DNA of 64,000 nt from Megaleporinus macrocephalus (taxonomy: Eukaryota > Chordata > Actinopteri > Characiformes > Anostomidae). Positions 1-11,020 of this stretch are shown one piece after another. Below the pieces are notes generated by a model that saw nothing but the letters and a program-made list of their open reading frames with translations, made no database searches and had not been told where the DNA came from. Position 1 is the stretch's first letter. The number at the start of each line of letters is the position of its first letter. The position numbers and the translations under genes were made by a program. The stretch lies in the NCBI GenBank assembly GCA_021613375.1, contig CM038711.1, forward strand, positions 22,612,223 through 22,676,222, read 5' to 3'.

Positions 1-621
1 ATAGGTTCCAATTACAGGCCTTTTCCAATTTTTATATCAAATGTAATCTCATATTTTGGATATAAGATATTTGGAGATATACTTTGTTGCATTTATTTTA
101 CTCCCCTTTTGTCAGCTTGTGAAGTATGGCAGGAGATAGGAAAAAAAAAACATTCATTCAATTCCTTGCTTCGTTTTGCTGATGTCTCCATGGCCTGAAT
201 GTTCTACCCCCTTTTCTTGACCGAGTGTGTAAAGTTTTTACCCAAGGAGTGCTTCTTATTTAATCGTATTAGATACCCATTGTATGTGTAAATATGCATG
301 TATGAAAAAAAAAAAATGTAATTTAATTGGCATACATAAAAATGTCATCAAATGTGAAAAATGTTTATGATTATGCATTTCCAGTTTCATGGGTTAAATA
401 TATGTTTGATCAACAGTTTAGGTAAAAAAAAATTCTTAACCTGCAAACAAAGTACATAAACCACAGAGCAGAAGAGCACAAACATCAATGCCCACAGTTC
501 ACAAATGTACAATACTATATCCCCGTGTCTCAAATGCCACTGAAACAAGGTTGTATTATCCTGCTCTCCTTCACGTTTAGACTTAGAATACAGTCTCTTG
601 CCAGAGGCAGCCAGCATGTCA
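1..621 (-). other. pllp 3' flank / probable 3' UTR
   Basis: AT-rich sequence downstream of the pllp stop codon (622-624). An AATAAA on the minus strand at 92-97 is the best polyadenylation signal seen and would give a 3' UTR of about 0.5 kb. The polyadenylation site is inferred; no other coding potential was recognised. Confidence 0.4.
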
Positions 622-3600
622 CTACACAGGCACAGTGCTGGTGGCTGCATTTCCCCCATCACCCCTCCAGTCCAGGTAGGCAAAGAAGGTGCTAGCGGCA
701 TACGTCAGTGTCACCACGATGCCAAAAAACTAGAAGACAAAATAAAAATAATATATAAAGCAACTAGCTAAGATTAATTCAACATTCTAACAAATTTAGG
801 TTCCAACATGACCTTTCACATTCGTTTCAATTGACCTGTTAGTGGTTATTTTAAGTGCCTCCCAGCTCTGGTGGCGTTAGTATGTTGTGCAACAACATGA
901 TTATAAGTCATCATTTTTTCATTCACATTTTACTCAAATCATTGCAAAAATACAGAATTGAGAAACCAGTATTGCAAAGAAAATTGTGGGCTGACTATTG
1001 TTATACACTTAGTTATTTATCTTTAGGTGTAGTTGTTTATCAAAGTTGTTTAGTCATTAGATCTAACAGTCTCTGTAAGTGACAAACTGGTACACTGCTT
1101 TTGCTTATTTGGATCAATTATAATGACCAACTTATTCATCAGTCAAAAAATACAAAACAGGCTGAACATCATTGACCAAGTCTGGAGCAGTCTTATTTTG
1201 GATGTTATGCCTTTAAAATTTGGTGATGTATTTTTACTGAAAATAGTTGGAATACAGTGCTGTGAGAGAGCCTTTGCCACACTTCTCTATCAAAAACAAG
1301 CTAAGTGAATACAAAATGCAGTTTTTCAGTGATATCATTTATTAAGGGAACAAAAATTATCCAAACCAACTTGGCCCTATATGAAAAGTATTTGCCCCTT
1401 AAACCTAATAACTGTTTGTGCCACGCCTGGCAGCAACAACTGCAATCAAGTGTTTGCAATAACTGGCAATGAGTCTTTCACATCTCTGTGGAGAAATTTT
1501 GGCCCACTCTTCTTTGGAGAATTGTTTTCAGTCAGCCACAGAGGGTCTTCGAGCATGAACAGCCTGTTTAAGGATATGCCACAGCGTCTCAATCAGATTT
1601 AAGTCCGGACTTTGACTGGGCCAAAGAAAACTTTCTTTCTTTCTTTTTTTCAACCATTAAGAGGTGGACTTGCTGTTGCGCTTCAGATCGTTGTCCAGCT
1701 GCAGAACCTAGGTATGCTTGAGCTTAAGGTTACAAAGTGATGGCTAGATGTTCTCATTCAGGATTTTCTGGTAGAAAGCAGATTTCATGGTTCCATCAAT
1801 CACAAGAAGTTGCCCAGGTCCTGAAGTAGCAAAGCAGCCCCAGACCCTCACATTACCACCACCATGTTTGACTGTTGGTATGATGTTCTTTTTCTAAAAT
1901 GCTGTGATAGTTTTACGCCAGATGTAACAGGATTCCGCTTTTGGCTTGTCAGCCTACAGAACATTTTCCCAACAGTCTCGGGGATTATCAAGATGTTTTT
2001 GGCAAATGTGAGACGGGCCTTTGTGTTGTTTTTGGTCAGCAGTGGTTTTTGCTTTGGATCTCTCCCCTGGATACCATTTTTGCCCAGTCTCGTTCTTATT
2101 GTTAAATCATGAACACTGTCCCTGGGAAGGGTTACCACTAGGGATGCACCGATACCGATATCAGCTTTTCAGGTATCTGCCGATACCGAGTACCGGTACT
2201 AATACCAACTCTGATTTAAATGCTCGATATTTATATAAATCCTTATAAATCCTGATATTTATAGTGTTCTAATTTTTATATGTTGTATTTTTTTGTCTTA
2301 TCCTGAATAAGATATAATAACCTTGAAAGAACACCATTTACTGGTTGAGTAACTGAACATTAAAAAGTTTCAGAGCTATGAAAAAAAAAAAAAAGCCACA
2401 ATGCAGAAACACGTGCAGCCATTTAGTCAATAAGTTTTATGATATCGGCGCTCTCTATTGCCGATACCGATACTGTGTGTAAGTGCCAGTATCGGTGCCG
2501 ATACCCATACGGTATCTGTATCGGTGCAACACTAGTTATCACTGTTCTATGTTTTCTCCATTTGTGAATAATAGCTCTCACTGTTGTTTACTGAAGTCCT
2601 AAAGCCTTAGAAATGGCTTTAAAACAATGTCCAGACTGATAGATGTCAACAACTTTGTTTCTCATCTGTTCACAGTTAATTCATTATCATTTAAAACTGT
2701 TTTTGTAATTACTCTGGTAATCTTTGTCTGATATTGAAACTTTTGAAAATTTGAAATATTTAAGTGTGACAAATGTGCAAAAACAAAAGAAATCTGTAAG
2801 GGGGGCAAATATGTTTTTCACAGCATTGTGTTTGGGAGACTATTGAGGTCTAGTATTTTAAAGTAAATAAGCAAAATGTGAACTCCAAAGATTTCTACTA
2901 CTTCTAGAAGTGGAAAACTGGGTGAATGAGATTTTTCCCCCCACTTTTAATAATTTATACTAATAAATGATCCATTGGAACAGTTTAAGTGCTATACATA
3001 CACAACGCAAAAAGGTCATTGTTGTTGTAAGTTAATTCAGTTAATTTAATTAATTTTCCATTCAGTCAAATAGAATAGATTGGGTAAACTTCAAATTCTG
3101 ATAAAACAAAAATGGAACAGTTTAATTGGAATGAGACTCATCAGAAACAGTTCATTAACTGAAATGCACCTTCATTCTTTTTTGTTCATTTTGATAAACC
3201 AGTTAGACAACATGTATTTAATGTCAACATATTTCCAGTTCAACTGGATTACTAGTGTCTGAACTGCTAGAGAACTATTATGTATTATAAGGTATAATAG
3301 ATAACAACTCTGTCTGAACTGCTAAAGTAGAAGTATGTTACCTGTTACCTACTTTAGCCATTCAGATATCGGCCACATTTTTACTCAACAGGAAATTACA
3401 CGTCATGTGCTTGTGAACTCTGGTCGGTGAACTCTGTCTCAATTTCTTAAAGGCTCCATAAACCCACAGGTACGGCTCCATAACCTACACTACCGTTTCA
3501 TTTTGCTTTGTCTAAGTGACAGGTAGCCCACCTGTATGTCAAAAGTCATAATTTAATGTTCTTTGAGAATGAATGACGGAGCAATAACGGAGGGCGCAGT

Positions 3601-6600
3601 GACTGTATTGTGAATGTTCTACCAGCTCTACCTTGTTCATCACAGGATTGAGCCTTCATATAAAGATAAGGACCTTGAGAGAGTTGTTTAAATTCCTCAA
3701 AAGCTTTTCATGGACTCCTACTAAGCATTAGTAGATGCAGGGCATAGTGTCTGTGTCACCTGATACAAGTGAGCAGTATGACACATATTTGTCAGTGTGA
3801 ATACCACAGATAAGACTACCTGCACTTCAGAAGTCCACACAAAGCACACTCAGTTACGCCCCACAGTTATCAGTGAGGTATTCTAATATACATATCGCCG
3901 CTGTCCACAGAAAAACAAGTCTCTCCAAAATAGTAACTTCACACAAGACCTGCTTAACTTTCAATGGAAGTCAATGGAATTTTTTTCAATTTCAGTATTT
4001 CTATTGGTCTGTTCATCATGAAACACAATGTAAACAGTGACTGTTTCTAAAAATAACGGGAAAGATGATCATTACCAAGTAAGCTGTGCTTGACATTCAC
4101 AACACACAGTCCTCATTTAAGGTCTTCATATTTGGTCATATATATATAGTCCCTCTCCTCATTGGCTACTGACAACCTGGTTGACGAGATGTGACTACTT
4201 AACAACAGTGAACCTACTGTGTTCTGTGTGTGTGAATGAATAGAAATGCCTTCACTCACCGCAGCAGCTGCCATGAGATTGTAGCTATAACCAAAAGCAT
4301 AGGCAGAGACTGAAGCTGCATTGGCCACAAAAGCAGTGAGGTACAGGACAGTTGATACAACATAAAACACCATCAGCTGTGAGAGGTAGACAAAAAGAGG
4401 AAATATTGTATTTGCCCATATTAGACAGGAAAATCTTTCTTCACCTGTCAAACTGACAAACTCTACCAGCTTGCATACACACTATATTACATTAAGGCAG
4501 TACATTAAATGACCTATATAATAGAAAATCACTTTATTAAAAAAAGGGCAATACTTTGTATGGTCCAGCAGTTTTGAAATTATTACTTTGTGATTTTACA
4601 TAAACCACCACATTCAAATATACAGTTATATGCTAACGTTTAAACACCCTCTGTCAAATTGCATGATTTTTTAAACACATCAAATATAAAATAACTTATG
4701 CAGAGGCCACATTTGAGGATTTATGATATTTCCCCCAGTATGTTAGGATCAGCAGTGAATCAGAAAGTGTGCATTAAAATGATTAGTAGTGTGTTCTCTG
4801 TAAATAAATAAATGTTTACATTTAGAAAATTAACTAAACATATCATTTGATCAAACAGCCTACCGCAGGTTAGCTGCACCCATTTATGGGGAAGTTAGAA
4901 ACAGTGTTTCAGTGAAACCGTGTTGTTTTTTTTAATGCAGCACAATGTAGAGAAGCTATTGTCTGTCTTAAAGGAGCAATAAGCAATATGTAAGCTGATG
5001 CAGTCTGTCAAATACATGCTCCATACAATCTCTCCTCTCTCCTCCTCATTTCTCCCCCATTTACTCTGAAGAAACTTCATGCACTTAGGTGAGGACTTAA
5101 AGCAGCCATGACACTACAGTGACTTATTATCACCTCTTAAGGTACAAAGCAGTATTAGGAGAAAGGATAGGCTGAGGTTGCTGAACAGCATGCTAACTTC
5201 AGTACTGTATTCTGCTAACATATTGATTTTGTCATCTTACCTCTTTAAAAGGTAACAAAAGCAACCTTTTATTTACAATAGGTGGTTAGGAAACTTTTGT
5301 CAATAAAGAATCAAATATATGAACTCTTTCAGTAAGGTTTGGTTGGGCTTCCTATATTTGCCTAAAGTGAAGGACATACTCACCACTAGAGGCCAAGGCA
5401 CAGAGATTAATTTCTGCCTAATATTCAGAAACAGCATGATGAAGAGCACGATGGAGAGAATCCACAGAGTCACGCTCACAAACATCACCCAGCCATAAGC
5501 GGGGACCAGTTGGTATGCCGCACTGGCGATCAGTGCCCATACCAGCAAGCCTAAAACCTGCAGAGAGGAGACAAGCTTTAAATAAAAATAGCATAGATAA
5601 CAAACTAAAAAACTAAGTAGCGTATCTGTGACTATTTCCCTCAAGAGGCTGATCAGGCTGAGGAGTGGATCACTGCGCTCATCCGTGTGGCGGTTTGACC
5701 TTTCTGGACCTATGAAAAGCCAAACCTCCTGACACATTAATCACTAACCTAAACTACTGTCTTTTCTGAGTCAACATGAACAATCTGGCTGCACTTAAAC
5801 TGTCACCATAAGGGAACTAATTATAGAGCATGTTGATATTACTTTCTCAGATACATATATATTGCTTGTCTGTAAAGTGTTAGCAATAGCACTGTTTAGT
5901 ACAATTCACAGCATTAGGCTAAATCTATTATTCATCTACGGATGGTCTCAAATTTCTGTCTATGGCATGGCTCCATATCCAAAGGGCATGACACCTGAGA
6001 TCTGAATACAGAACAACAAACTTGTCTGTGAAAGAGGACTGAGGAAGAGTAGAAGTCTATAGTTCCTGTTTAGTTCCCAGTGTGTACACAGTGACTATTT
6101 CAGGTTAAGGTGTGTACAGCTTTGTAAGGATTTAAAGGATTTTAACTGGAAATAGTCACAATACAGTTATCTTTAAACAGTTAACACATTGTACTTGTCT
6201 TTGTTCTTTTTCAGAATATCTAAAGTCTGTTGCTCTGGTTTGATGTGGCACAGTGGTGGAAAACACAGTCGACTGGTATTAAGCCGTGTACACTTTGAAC
6301 CAGAATGCAGAGGCTATAGTTTACTCAGGGATGGGCTCGGTGTGGATACTGTTGCTCAAGGCCTGACAGAAAAGTCGGCTGGCTTTATAAATCTGCACGG
6401 CACAAATGTTCTCTTTATATAAAAATGAACAAGCTGAGGACTATCAGTCATCTATGAATAAAATACCCACATCTGATGTGAAAGGAAGGTGCATTTATCA
6501 GAAGTCCATTCTTTTCTTACTCCTCTGTCACACTGCTCACTGAATTCTCAAAGGACTGACTGAGGCATTGGCATAATCAGCCATGCGTGCCCGAGCCAGA

Positions 6601-6874
6601 TGGTAGACAGGAGCAGATAGATGGATAGAGAAGGATGTGTAAATGAGAAGAGTAGAGGATAAAGAGAGGCTAAAGGCAAACTGAAGGGAAATCCATCAAG
6701 TTACACACTGTTGACAATTTTTCTTTCTGAACTTACAATCTCCACAAGCAAGAGGATCCCAGGAATAGTTCTGATGAAGACCATATCCATAGATAGGCTC
6801 ATTAGTTGTGCTGATGTTGTCTGAGACTGCGGTGAGCTTGTCTCAGTGTTAACCTTCCCTGGAAAATCTGCCAT
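622..6874 (-). CDS. pllp: plasmolipin, four-exon MARVEL-domain membrane protein
   Basis: Four-pass MARVEL protein of myelin and of apical and endosomal membranes in epithelia. Coding exons in transcription order are 6874-6737, 5557-5384, 4376-4260 and 729-622, all with GT-AG ends and phase 0 junctions, giving 178 aa (human about 182). The N-terminus MADFPGKVNTETSS resembles human MAEFPSKVSTRTSS, which supports this ATG. Predicted membrane segments lie near residues 36-57, 69-90, 99-125 and 139-162. The family-diagnostic strings LGLLVWALIA, PAYGWVMFV and PWPLVLMVF are present. The C-terminus (WRGDGGNAATSTVPV) keeps the WRGxGxNAATS signature of plasmolipin, which separates it from MAL and CMTM proteins. 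Exon 2 ends GTG before a GTGAGT donor. The last intron (730-4259) holds a Tc1 transposon. No neighbour appears co-regulated. Confidence is high for identity and exon limits. Confidence 0.95.
1848..2138 (-). pseudogene. Tc1 transposase fragment, interrupted
   Basis: Central part of a Tc1 transposase. It covers the conserved GRxPxxKPLLxKxNxKARLxFAK block and then the start of the DDE catalytic domain. A stop at the W-x-D motif, an internal deletion and truncation by the nested element at 2139 make it nonfunctional. Confidence 0.75.
2139..2534. mobile_element. hAT-like non-autonomous element nested in the Tc1 copy
   Basis: A 396-bp element with terminal inverted repeats TAGGGATGCACCGAT (left) and TAGTGTTGCACCGAT (reverse complement of the right end), 13 of 15 identical. 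It is flanked by an 8-bp target duplication, GTTACCAC at 2131-2138 and GTTATCAC at 2535-2542. The 8-bp duplication and TIR pattern fit the hAT superfamily. Subterminal GATACCGATA motifs occur repeatedly near both ends, as expected for transposase binding sites. No transposase is encoded. Confidence 0.85.
3910..4045 (+). repeat. dispersed repeat, copy 1 of 3
   Basis: Shares the core 'tcaatggaagtcaatgga', 'tctattggtc' and 'atcatgaaa...aatgtaaaca' with the copy at 22276-22480 and, in the opposite orientation, with 18420-18600. It is a short unclassified teleost interspersed repeat within the last pllp intron. Confidence 0.6.
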
Positions 6875-7032
6875 TTCTTTGTGAAAAAAATCACGTTGTC
6901 CTTTGAAAAAAGATAAAAATCAGGAAAAAATGTGACCAAACCACAGAAAGACATGCAGATCCACGCACGAGACAGGTGTGAGCACTTTCCAGTAACTCTA
7001 TCCAAACAGACAGCTGTCTTATAATACCTGTA

Positions 7033-7082
7033 CTCTCTCTCTCTCTCTCTCTCCCTCCCTCTCTCTCTCTTTTTTCTCTCTC
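7033..7082. repeat. (CT)n-rich microsatellite
   Basis: Imperfect pyrimidine repeat of CT, CCCT and TTTTTCT about 160 bp upstream of the pllp start codon. It is polypurine on the pllp sense strand. Confidence 0.9.
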
Positions 7083-7454
7083 CCCGAACGCCACCCTGTT
7101 CTGCCTCTTCCTAACATTTGTCTATGTAGGCAGGGCTCCTCTGGGGTAATAAATAACTTCCTCACATGACTACAAACAAATGAGTAGTTCTTGGTTTAGA
7201 AGGATAATTAATTAGTAGGTGAATAAACGAGAAATGAAAACCGATGCGGTGTAGTGGTATACAAGAACGATAAGATCATGTTCTAAAAATGACTTATGCA
7301 AATATCATGTGAATAAAACGGAGTCATTGTTTTCATTCTAGCAAGGAATTGTTTGTGAATGCAAATATAATGTGGATGTTGTGACAGTATTTTGATGGGG
7401 CTTTTTTTCTGCCGAGTCTATTTCAGATTGTTTTGTGTTTCTGTGAAAGATAAC

Positions 7455-7477
7455 AGTCAGAAGTTGGATTTGAACCC
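7455..7477 (-). pseudogene. tRNA-like 3' fragment (T-arm and acceptor)
   Basis: About 20 of 23 bases match the 3' end of the tRNA-Leu gene at 10083-10165, in the same orientation, including a B-box-like GGTTCAAATCC on the minus strand. The rest of the cloverleaf is not recognisable. It may be a tRNA pseudogene or a tRNA-derived repeat remnant. Confidence 0.35.
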
Positions 7478-7906
7478 TCCTCTCCGGAGTAGAGCGCAGC
7501 GGAGGCTGCAGCTGAGTCTAAACGTCGAAGAGCTGCTGAAGCTGGATTGACGGTATAACCACTTAATCACATGCAGGATTCAAGCTACCTGCAGCCAATC
7601 ATAGAGCAGAACTGACCTGCGTACGCCCCGCCCACAAAGGCGCGCTTCTCTTCTGGGGTCGGCCTGTTTAACGTGACGGTGCTGCCAGAGTACCTCATAA
7701 ACTGAGCGACGAGCTGCAGCACGAGTAACCAATGCTGGAGCGCGCAGTTATTTTCAGGACTGTTTATTTTGGAGGCGTGTAAAAGGTCATACTGTTAGAA
7801 GAGACTGTGAGTTCGTGGCATTAGTCGTTTTCAGTCTCCCCATTTTCGATACAGAGTGCGTTTGTGGACGAAGCATGGACCTGTACGCCGCAGGAGCTCG
7901 CTAAAG

Positions 7907-8338
7907 TTAGCTCGGTACAGTAAACTCGGTTAAGTTAGCTCGGTACAGTAAACTCGGTTAAGTTAGCTTGACAAAGTAAGCTTGGTTAAATTAGCTAGGT
8001 ACAGTAAACTGGGTTAAGTTAGCTCGGTACAGTAAACTCGGTTAAGTTAGCTTGACAAAGTAAGCTCGGTTAAGTTAGCTTGGTACAGTAAACTGGGTTA
8101 AGTTAGCTCGGTACAGTAAACTCGGTTAAGTTAGCTTGACAAAGTAAGCTTGGTTAAATTAGCTAGGTACAGTAAACTGGGTTAAGTTTACTCGGTTCAA
8201 AGTAAGCTCGGTTAAGTTAGCTTGGTACAGTAAACTCGGTTAAGTTAGCTCAGTGTAGTAAACTGGGTTAAGTTAGCTCGGTACAGTAAACTGGGTTAAG
8301 TTAGCTCGGTTTAAAGTAAGCTCGGTTAAGTTAGCTCA
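7907..8338. repeat. 28-bp minisatellite with 84-bp higher-order period
   Basis: About 15 tandem units of 28 bp (two are 30 bp), each starting TTAGCT and ending GGTTAAG or GGTTAAA. Three unit types differ in the middle (CGGTACAGTAAACTC, TTGACAAAGTAAGC and AGGTACAGTAAACTGG). They recur in the order A-B-C from 7935 to about 8186, making an 84-bp higher-order repeat. The right end decays into divergent units. It lies about 1 kb upstream of the pllp start codon. Confidence 0.95.
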
Positions 8339-8889
8339 CTCAACTCAGCAATCTCGGTAAGGTAAAGTTGGTATTGGATACTCAGTGAATATATAGCTCG
8401 GTGCTATAGCTCACAAACAACCTCCTAAAATTTTTTTAAATTACAATTACTAAGTCGCAGTTAACCAGAGAACAAACTACAATCGTTACATTAACTCATA
8501 GTTCCTCATCTTTCCGTTTCTCCGAGTAGTTCTATAAATACAGCCAGACCGTCTGTAAAGTGCGGGACTGTTCAAAAACGTACAACAATGAGGAGCTTGT
8601 CGGTTTTATTTATAAAGACTTGGAACGTCCTGAAATCCACAGATTATATCAAAATCTGCTACTTTTACAAAGCTGTGCTAAACAGTGCAGACATAAATTA
8701 GAAATACTTAACTAAAACTGATACAGTACATTTGAACTAACATAGAATTCCTACTGGTGTCAGCTGGTAATACTGGTCTAGTGCTGTTCAGGTGCTGGTT
8801 TAGCTCACCCAGCATGATCATAATGGAAGACTAGCATATCAGTTTCCAAAACACAACGTAATTGTGCTGGTTTTGCTAGTGACCAGTAA

Positions 8890-9056
8890 TGCTGGTCTAG
8901 CCCAGCAAACACACATTGTTGTCACATTGTCTACTTTCTTACAACTTTCTTAGAACAATATCAAAAGGTGGTGCTTTTTACGGTGTTTGTTACAACATCA
9001 TAACTAAATAGTGTTGTTTTATAGTATTATGATTACTTATTGGCAACTTAGCAAAA
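8890..9056 (-). repeat. ACGTTGT-rich repeat, decayed copy
   Basis: The string 'atcaaaaggtggtgctttttacggtgt' and the following 'gttttatagtattatg' match the reverse complement of 19990-20100, but most CpG positions here are TG or CA. Confidence 0.65.
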
Positions 9057-9069
9057 TTCCATGGAGTTC

Positions 9070-9395
9070 CACACAGACACGGATCAGCCATAACATTTAA
9101 ACCACCTCATTGTTTCTACAGCCACTGTCTATTTTATCAGTTCCACCTACCAAATACTTCCACAATAACAAGCTGTAGTCCGTCTGTTTTTCTTTAAACT
9201 TTACTGTTCCATCTTCACCCTGTTCTTCAATGGTCAGGACCCCCACACAACCATCCCAGAGCAGGAACGATTAGGGTGTTGGGTCATTCTCAGCACTGCA
9301 GTGACTCACTGACATGGTGTTGGAGGTTTAGTGTGTGTTGTGCTGGTATGAGTGGATCAGACATAGTAGTGCTGCTGAAGTGCTCCTACAGTACA
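9070..9395. repeat. foldback interspersed repeat, partial copy
   Basis: Begins 'ggatcagccataacattt' and continues through 'caatggtcaggacccccaca' and 'ctggtatgagtggatcagac'. This is the same repeat as at 22506-22790 and 53064-53407. Only about half of the palindromic element is present. Confidence 0.7.
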
Positions 9396-10082
9396 GTACA
9401 TTGTTACAACAGCGTACAACGTAACTATGCTTGCAGGGTATGCTGGTAATTACATATTGATGCAGGCTCATGGCCAAGCTTCCTTGTTTGGTGAACAATA
9501 AAATATGGACATGACACGCAAATGGTACCACCAGGCAGATTAAGTAATTAATATTTAATACAAAATCTGTAGTAATAAAATAGCACTAAAGTCATAACCT
9601 CGTCCTTTGTCCTTCTTATCTTGTAAATAAAAAAAATAATAAAATCTTAAAAGTATTTAAAGTGGTCTTACAGGGTACACTTATTCCACGAAGTCTGAAA
9701 CTGACAGTGAATGCATTAAAAGCCCTGATGCTGTAAGAAGGTTTAAGGTAACCTTGACTCCTCAGACTTATGGGCCCCAGTAAGGTCCACGTGTCCAATA
9801 CTATTCAAATACCTTGTACAAACCAACCAAAATACTTTATTTATTACAAAAACTTAACGAATCATTTTACTAGGAGGTTGCTATTTGTATTGCTGCATCA
9901 AACAGTTGCTCTCATCTTCGTCCACTAAGCGAGGAGTGTGATTTTTTCATACAAGTCTTGAACAGTCCGGATTCCCTTTAATAAAACAATACAAATGTTG
10001 TTATATTGTGACAGGTGTTCTGTACAGTGATCGCTTAAGTAAATTAAGTATGAGATTGTGACTTTCCAAAAAAAAATGTTGC

Positions 10083-10165
10083 TGTCAGAAGTGGGATTCG
10101 AACCCACGCCTCCAGGGGAGACTGCGACCTGAACGCAGCGCCTTAGACCGCTCGGCCATCCTGAC
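10083..10165 (-). tRNA. tRNA-Leu (anticodon CAG)
   Basis: An 83-nt gene. On the minus strand it starts GTCAGGATGGCCGAGCGG and ends TTCGAATCCCACTTCTGACA. Acceptor arms GTCAGGA and TTCTGAC pair over 7 bp (one G-T), with discriminator A. The A box (TGGCCGAGCGG), the long variable arm expected of a class II tRNA, and the B box GGTTCGAATCC are all intact. The anticodon stem CTGCG/CGCAG closes a loop containing CAG, which reads CUG leucine codons. There is no intron, and CCA is not encoded, as expected in eukaryotes. It should be transcribed by RNA polymerase III. Confidence 0.96.
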
Positions 10166-10930
10166 TGCATGTATACGCAACCGGTGTCACGTGTTACAAA
10201 TATAACGTAATATGTCATGAACACGTTTTCACACAACAACAACTTTTTAGATAATAATGACCTGAATTTCGCCCCCGTGTTCTCGGATTTACCCGTTCAC
10301 TTTTCACAGTGTTGTACTGCGTCATGCAGACGTAACGAGTGATCACTTAAAAAGGAAACTAAACTCAGGACCCGAGGGTCGCGCTAGCGGTTTGCCTGCC
10401 ACGTAAGCGAGCTTGCTAACGTTAACTAACTTTTCCTTTTATAACCGCTACACAATACAAGCAACATTATTTACCAATGTATTATAATTAGGATTAAAAC
10501 CCGATGTTTTACTTTCTAATGGGAATTGGTTTAATGTTTAACGTTAGAGACCACCGTTAGGACATAATGTCTCTGTGTAACTCACCTGTAACGCACAAAT
10601 ATTTATATATCTTGCATTTGTACTCAGACCGATCTGTAGCTCATTTTACACAGGCTCTTTATTCTTTTTTCTATTTTTTTTCATCTCTTAGTGAAATATT
10701 GATCAGTAGTTCGTGTGCTTGCCTGGTCAGTTATGTTCAACTCACCAGGACAAATTCTTTGCATAAACGTGGCAAAATAAAGTGATTCTGATACTTTTAA
10801 TGGTTTCTATGTTTTTTTTCAGTAGTGATTCAGTTCCAGGGTGAAAAAAGAGTGCCGTCGAGGTGAACTTCACCAAAGATGTACTCTCAAACACGGTCCT
10901 TTGTGTCCTTGTTTTCATAACGTTGGAAGT

Positions 10931-11020
<90 letters not shown>

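Larger units (their letters stand above)
1255..2828 (-). mobile_element. Tc1/mariner-like DNA transposon, decayed, minus-strand transposase
   Basis: The left end CAGTGCTGTGAGAGAGCC, preceded by TA at 1253-1254, is matched in inverted form by the right end near 2798-2828 (TTTTTCACAGCATTG). These are the terminal inverted repeats of a widespread teleost Tc1 family. The minus-strand frame at 1848-2138 reads Tc1 transposase-like sequence (LGKNGIQGRDPKQKPLLTKN, then ARLTFAKN). A TAG at 1954-1956 replaces the tryptophan just before the catalytic Asp, and a short deletion follows, so the copy is dead. It is interrupted by the hAT-like element at 2139-2534 and lies wholly within the last pllp intron. 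The family is recognised from memory of its consensus. Confidence 0.85.
6875..7906. promoter_or_regulatory. pllp 5' UTR / promoter region
   Basis: Upstream of the pllp ATG. It holds a (CT)n tract at about 7033-7082, a tRNA-like T-arm fragment at 7455-7477, and a more GC/CpG-rich stretch at 7480-7900 ending at the minisatellite. The transcription start cannot be placed from sequence. No divergent coding exon was recognised; the ATG at 7875 opens only a short frame. Confidence 0.4.
8339..10082. other. intergenic repeat-rich stretch
   Basis: No gene recognised. It contains 'ctggtct'-rich sequence (8755-8905) resembling degenerate foldback repeats, a decayed copy of the ACGTTGT element (about 8890-9056), and half of a foldback repeat (9070-9395). 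From 9400 to 10082 nothing definite is seen. Confidence 0.6.

Noticed and set aside
387..701. 104-aa minus-strand open frame over the pllp terminal exon
   Set aside because: It is a different frame of the real exon 729-622, whose in-frame translation continues the plasmolipin MARVEL domain and ends at the TAG at 622-624.
7907..8338. Possible CRISPR-like array
   Set aside because: Units are directly adjacent with no spacers and the context is a vertebrate genome; it is a minisatellite.
10260..10420. CpG-containing segment as a promoter for an unseen gene
   Set aside because: No TATA, CCAAT or downstream exon was found on either strand, so a gene cannot be supported.
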